5,643 bases of DNA from Nitrospirota bacterium (GTDB lineage Bacteria > Nitrospirota > Nitrospiria > Nitrospirales > UBA8639): the NCBI GenBank assembly GCA_003228495.1, contig QIDY01000066.1:1-5643 (forward strand), read 5' to 3'. The number at the start of each line of letters is the position of its first letter. The stretch's first letter is position 1. Shown piece after piece: positions 4,861 through 5,643 of this stretch. A program made the position numbers and the translations under genes. The notes beneath the pieces were generated by a model. It worked only from the letters and a program-made list of their open reading frames with translations, ran no database searches and was not told the DNA's origin.

Positions 4861-5643
4861 TTAAGACTTGGCACGTATAGGAGTTGGCACGATTGGCATT
4901 GTCGACACAGCAGAGAAGAATTCCTTAAAAAATCGCGTGAGTTGCAGCGATGCGTGTTTCGAATGGCGATAAAGATCAATGAAACCCTTCCAAGATTTTG
5001 GGGTCGTCATGATATGCATAACACCGGGAACCCATCCCGATGGTTTAAGAAAGAGATTAAAGTCTACCGGCAAATCCTCGTTTACGCCATCTGAAATCGC
5101 CCGAATAATCAAAAATGGTAGGCCATAACCTTGGGCAATTTCTCCAATAGCCGCACTTTCCATATCGACCCCCACGGCTCCTGTACAGGCTCTTAATTTA
5201 TGTTTGTCAACCGAATGGATGAGCACATGCCGCACACTGACAAATCTTCCACTTCGTAGAGATTCATGTCCCTTCCAGTTTATGTCCAATGCCGTTTGGA
5301 CCCAATCAGGATGACACGCGACTGGTTGTGGGATCGACGGGACAAGAGATGTCGTTGACGACTCCGATAAGACTTCATGCCCAATAAGTACCGACCCGAT
5401 AGGCCCTGTATCAAGAGCCCCAGCAAAACCGGTAGAGATGACGACATCCCACGATAGGCCGTCGAGAAGCTGCTGAGCACCTGCACGGGCCTTATCAGGG
5501 CCAATGCCAGACTGAATAAGCAGGACATTCAGAAGGTGATCGTTGCTTTCTAACGCCCGATAGCCATACTGGGAAACGGGATGAGGAAATTGAAGGGCAC
5601 GGGCAACGGCCTGAAATTCTATTCTGGTTGCCGTCACTATGGC
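4861..5643 (-). CDS. Purine-nucleoside-phosphorylase/MTAN-superfamily nucleosidase, possibly HpnG-like (5' end beyond window)
   Basis: The frame runs to the right edge. The GTG at 5637 is probably an internal Val, because the upstream codons read Ala-Ile and AIVTATRIEFQAV is the family's first beta strand; the true start lies outside. Numbering from that GTG, key motifs are IEF (Glu7, position of the MTAN general acid), SGIGPDKA (43-50), STGFAGAL (68-75), VGVDMESAA (155-163, Glu160) and ISD (181-183, Asp183). These are the expected catalytic residues, so an active N-glycosidase or phosphorylase acting on a purine nucleoside is likely. MTA/SAH nucleosidase and futalosine hydrolase are possible. 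The end of the protein (EDLPVDFNLFLKPSGWV, then a long helix with HSKHASLQLTRFF) is more like HpnG, which removes adenine from adenosylhopane. I hold the superfamily firmly and the HpnG reading weakly. It ends 3 nt before mlaE. Confidence 0.85.
   Translation of the reverse strand, partial: AIVTATRIEFQAVARALQFPHPVSQYGYRALESNDHLLNVLLIQSGIGPDKARAGAQQLLDGLSWDVVISTGFAGALDTGPIGSVLIGHEVLSESSTTSLVPSIPQPVACHPDWVQTALDINWKGHESLRSGRFVSVRHVLIHSVDKHKLRACTGAVGVDMESAAIGEIAQGYGLPFLIIRAISDGVNEDLPVDFNLFLKPSGWVPGVMHIMTTPKSWKGFIDLYRHSKHASLQLTRFFKEFFSAVSTMPIVPTPIRAKS

Noticed and set aside
4717..5094. 125-codon plus-strand ORF across the nucleosidase-mlaE junction
   Set aside because: It is antisense to two well-supported genes, and its composition looks like a shadow frame with many His, Arg and Gln and no domain.

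Overview
The window is one continuous minus-strand gene block from a Gram-negative (double-membrane) bacterium. Every convincing gene reads right to left, both outer genes run off the window, and no promoter or terminator is visible. It therefore looks like the interior of a single operon. Base composition is intermediate by eye. The order nucleosidase, MlaE, MlaF, MlaD, MlaC, Omp85-type barrel, TPR protein is one I associate with Nitrospira-like bacteria (Nitrospirota), but that assignment is tentative.

In transcription order: (1) 5643-4861, a purine-nucleoside-phosphorylase/MTAN-superfamily nucleosidase, open at its 5' end and possibly HpnG-like (hopanoid pathway); (2) 4857-4090, the ABC permease MlaE; (3) 4072-3290, the ABC ATPase MlaF; (4) 3188-3153, an 11-codon leader-like ORF with a strong Shine-Dalgarno whose stop overlaps the mlaD start; (5) 3153-2710, the MCE protein MlaD; (6) 2680-1994, the periplasmic carrier MlaC; (7) 1816-608, an outer-membrane beta-barrel of the Omp85/D15 family without POTRA domains; (8) 611-1, the N-terminal part of an exported TPR protein resembling the TatT family, cut by the left edge.

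MlaE, MlaF and MlaD would form the inner-membrane complex of a lipid transporter, and MlaC would shuttle lipid across the periplasm. The barrel and the TPR protein are candidates for the outer-membrane side. No MlaA or MlaB is present in the window. If the nucleosidase is HpnG-like, the locus would tie hopanoid maturation to outer-membrane lipid transport; this is a hypothesis.

The most notable non-coding feature is a 163-bp imperfect palindrome (1832-1994) between mlaC and the barrel gene. It has perfect 11-bp terminal inverted repeats, nested inner repeats, a central hairpin and a TA at each side. It looks like a MITE-type element inserted at a TA dinucleotide. Removing it with one TA restores a tight mlaC/barrel junction in which the stop codon overlaps the ribosome binding site.
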